DNA of 64,000 nucleotides from the NCBI RefSeq assembly GCF_012489685.1, contig NC_080044.1, positions 83,376,732 through 83,440,731 of the forward strand, in the 5' to 3' direction. A model generated the notes under the pieces. It made no database searches and was not told the DNA's origin. It saw nothing but the letters and a program-made list of their open reading frames with translations. Both the position numbers and the translations under genes were made by a program. Below, in pieces: positions 61,861-64,000 of the stretch. How positions within the stretch are numbered: the stretch's first letter is position 1; each line of letters opens with the position of its first letter. The DNA is from Lotus japonicus (Eukaryota; Streptophyta; Magnoliopsida; Fabales; Fabaceae).

Positions 61861-61990
61861 CTTTTTTGGACTGTAGTGTTGTCTCTAATCCTGGCAGAAG
61901 TAATAGAAACTTGATCAGCAAAAAAAAGGGCATGAATACCTATGAGATGAAAATACAAATAGATAAAAGAAGGAAAACAGTGAAACTTGA

Positions 61991-62022
<32 letters not shown>

Positions 62023-62244
62023 CGTTCGTTGTTGGTGAAAGCATGGAATAGAATAGATAGAGCAATGTTTATGAGTGGTTGGTTGATTGAAATTGAAATT
62101 TGAAATTGAAATTTGATTGATTATGTGAGAAATTGAGGTTAAACAAACAGAAATTTGTGTTGTGGAAGGAACCGAACCGAACCTTACCAACACCAGCAGC
62201 CAGCAACAACGTATGGTAATGGAAGGAAGAGATTCTGATCCGAC

Positions 62245-62280
<36 letters not shown>

Positions 62281-62658
62281 GCAATCAATCAAAAACAAAT
62301 GGTTTTGCAATTCAATGTTAACGTCACCTCTGCCTCTATCTATGTATTTTTATCATTTCCCGGAATTTTTCATTATTTGTTATTAACGTTCACTTTAATA
62401 TTTTCGAATGATCTTCTCTTAAAAAAAAAACTAAAATTGAAGTAATTAAAATATAGGGACTAAAAGGAAATTAGTTGTATTTATAGGCATTGAAAATATA
62501 TTGAAGTTAGAAAGTGTATGATGGAGCAGTAGAGTAGATAGATAGAGATAAAAGAGGAAGTTGAGGCGGCGGGAGAGGAGAGGAGAGGAGACTGCTAGTA
62601 ACAAACAGTATCCTCCCTCCATACTCTTCCTGCTTTGTGGTTTTAGGTTAAATTAAAT
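61861..62658. promoter_or_regulatory. Divergent promoter region (ER-ANT1-like and OEP64)
   Basis: The two start codons are 798 bp apart and face away from each other. The region has (GA)n runs at 61999-62021 and 62251-62277, a small duplication of GAAATTGAAATTT (62088-62113), and a GGAGAGGAGA run near 62570. Some of this must be 5' UTR. It may act as a bidirectional promoter. Confidence 0.6.
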
Positions 62659-63781
62659 ATGGCGTCTCAGTCAGGGAACTTATGGGTCTTGTTGGGGCTG
62701 GGCTTGGCCGGAATCTTCGTCCTCACCAGGAAGCTCAAGGAACACAAGGAGGATTTAGGGGCTTTCATTCAAAAGCTTCACCTGCTTCCTCCTCCTCAGC
62801 CCGCTCCCCCTAAAGCTCCTCACCCTCTCACCGCTCTCACCTTCGCTTTCTCCGACCTATTTGACATTCACGGACATGTATCCACTTTTGGCCATCCCGA
62901 CTGGGCAACCTCGCACCAACCTGCTTCTTCTACTTCTCCTGCAATCTCTGCTCTTGTTCAAGCTGGCGCTACCGCTCTCGGAACCACTCTTGTTGACCCC
63001 TTTGCATACGGTATTACTGGCCAAAACAAGCATTATGGAACGCCCACCAACCCTGCTGTGCCTTCTCGACTGCCCGGTGGATCCTCTAGTGGTGCTGCTG
63101 TCGCTGTTGCTGCTAATTTTGTTCATTTCTCATTGGGTATTGATACTACTGGAGGGGTCAGACTACCTGCTGCATTTTGTGCCATTTTAGGATTTCGACC
63201 TTCATATGCTGCTGTATCTCATGTGGGAATCATACCTGTTTCAACAAGTTTGGACACTGTAGGTTGGTTTGCCAAGGATCCTAATATATTGCGTCGAGTT
63301 GGCCATATACTTCTACAAGCACCACTTGCAATTCAATGCGGTCCTCGGCAAATAATTATAGCGGATGATTGTTTTCAACATCAAATTGTTCCTCTTGACA
63401 GGAGTTCTCAAGTGCTGATCAAAGCCACGGAGAAGCTTTTTGGAAGTATGTTTGTTTCTCTATGTTCTTCTTTCCAGTTTAATATAAGCCTGCTCATTTA
63501 GTCATCCTTAACTGCTCTGCTCTGTCCTCTTTGTGCTTGTGTGTGTGTGTTCTTTTTTTCCAACTAATTTTGTGCTTTGTTCTTGAAATTATGCTCCATT
63601 GTCCATTAGTTTTTGCTTAACATTAATTGTCTTCAGGGCAAGTGTTGAAGCATATAAATCTGGAGGACTACATAAGTTCTAAAGTTCCTAGCTTGGAGAC
63701 CTGCTCGAGCCAGAAAACAAATGGTGAAGTGAAAACATCTTCATTAAAATTACTTGCCAACATTATGCAATTCATTCAAAG
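62659..63781 (+). CDS. OEP64: Outer envelope protein 64 / TOC64-like (partial, right-truncated)
   Basis: Exons 62659-63445 and 63637-63781 join in phase; the gene continues beyond the window after a GT donor at 63782. An N-terminal membrane anchor (residues about 7-24, NLWVLLGLGLAGIFVL) precedes an amidase-like domain with GGSSSGAAVAVAA and GIDTTGGVRLPAAF. In active amidases the catalytic Lys sits in a VKD motif and the Ser in DTGGS; here these are FSD and TTGGV, so the domain should be inactive, as in TOC64/OEP64. The family carries C-terminal TPR repeats (not in view) that receive Hsp90-bound preproteins at the chloroplast or, in OM64, mitochondrial outer membrane. Which organelle cannot be told here. 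Confidence 0.92.
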
Positions 63782-64000
63782 GTTAGTCAGATTCCTTGTG
63801 AGTTGTGATAGGGACTAATAATTTGTGATTTTATGGTAAACTCTGGATGGACAAAAATGAGATGCTTCTCAATCTGCTGTTTGGTACTCCAGAATTGTTT
63901 TACAAGAGGGACTTTTGCCATTAATGTTTGATGTGATCACAGCTAATCAAGTCATAATTATCTTTTCAATTAATATTTCTCAATTTGTTACATATGGCTA
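63782..64000 (+). other. Intron of the OEP64-like gene (cut by the window)
   Basis: Starts GTTAGT after exon 2. No further exon is seen before the end. Confidence 0.7.

Overview
This window is nuclear DNA from a flowering plant. The evidence is GT-AG introns, plant-only gene families (WUSCHEL-related homeobox, GH3, TOC64/OEP64, plant mobile domain) and plant transposon classes. A eudicot is clear. A papilionoid legume is my best guess from the look of the WOX1/STF-type and FCF2-type proteins, but I cannot confirm it without a search.

Layout. Positions 1-53 kb are transposon-rich and 54-64 kb are gene-rich. At the left edge is the first exon of a secreted-protein gene on the minus strand (112-181), with a small TRIM-like retroelement (290-898) just upstream of its TATA box. 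Next come a hAT-type MITE (1297-2113) and a complete 6-kb Mutator-like element, MULE-1 (2555-8543), with a decayed MURA transposase and a decayed plant-mobile-domain (PMD) gene facing each other. A Tourist-like MITE (9523-9948), a very young Ty1/copia element (10921-16012) and a Helitron carrying RPA and GH3 gene pieces (16400-21460) follow. An FCF2 rRNA-processing gene is dead: a 1.9-kb solo LTR sits inside one of its codons (23933-27845). At 28102-34332 an outer Pack-MULE-like element contains a second, inner MULE (29239-33676). The inner one carries an apparently intact PMD gene convergent with a truncated FAR1/Jittery-type transposase.

The one intact regulatory gene in the middle is a WOX1/STENOFOLIA-type homeobox gene (40397-42582, minus, four exons). 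To its right are LINE, hAT and Helitron remnants. The gene-rich end holds an intronless F-box gene (54254-55594), a beta-tubulin gene (57183-58716), an ER-ANT1-like adenine nucleotide carrier (59566-61860, minus) and the start of an OEP64/TOC64 gene (62659 to the window edge). The last two share a divergent 0.8-kb promoter region.

The most striking pattern is that two unrelated MULE lineages (MURA-type and FAR1-type) each carry a PMD gene convergent with the transposase. The inner MULE also has clusters of a palindromic AATACGGAA/TTCCGTATT motif near both ends and at both gene starts; these are candidate transposase-binding or promoter elements. Several transposon boundaries were fixed from target-site duplications read directly in the sequence.
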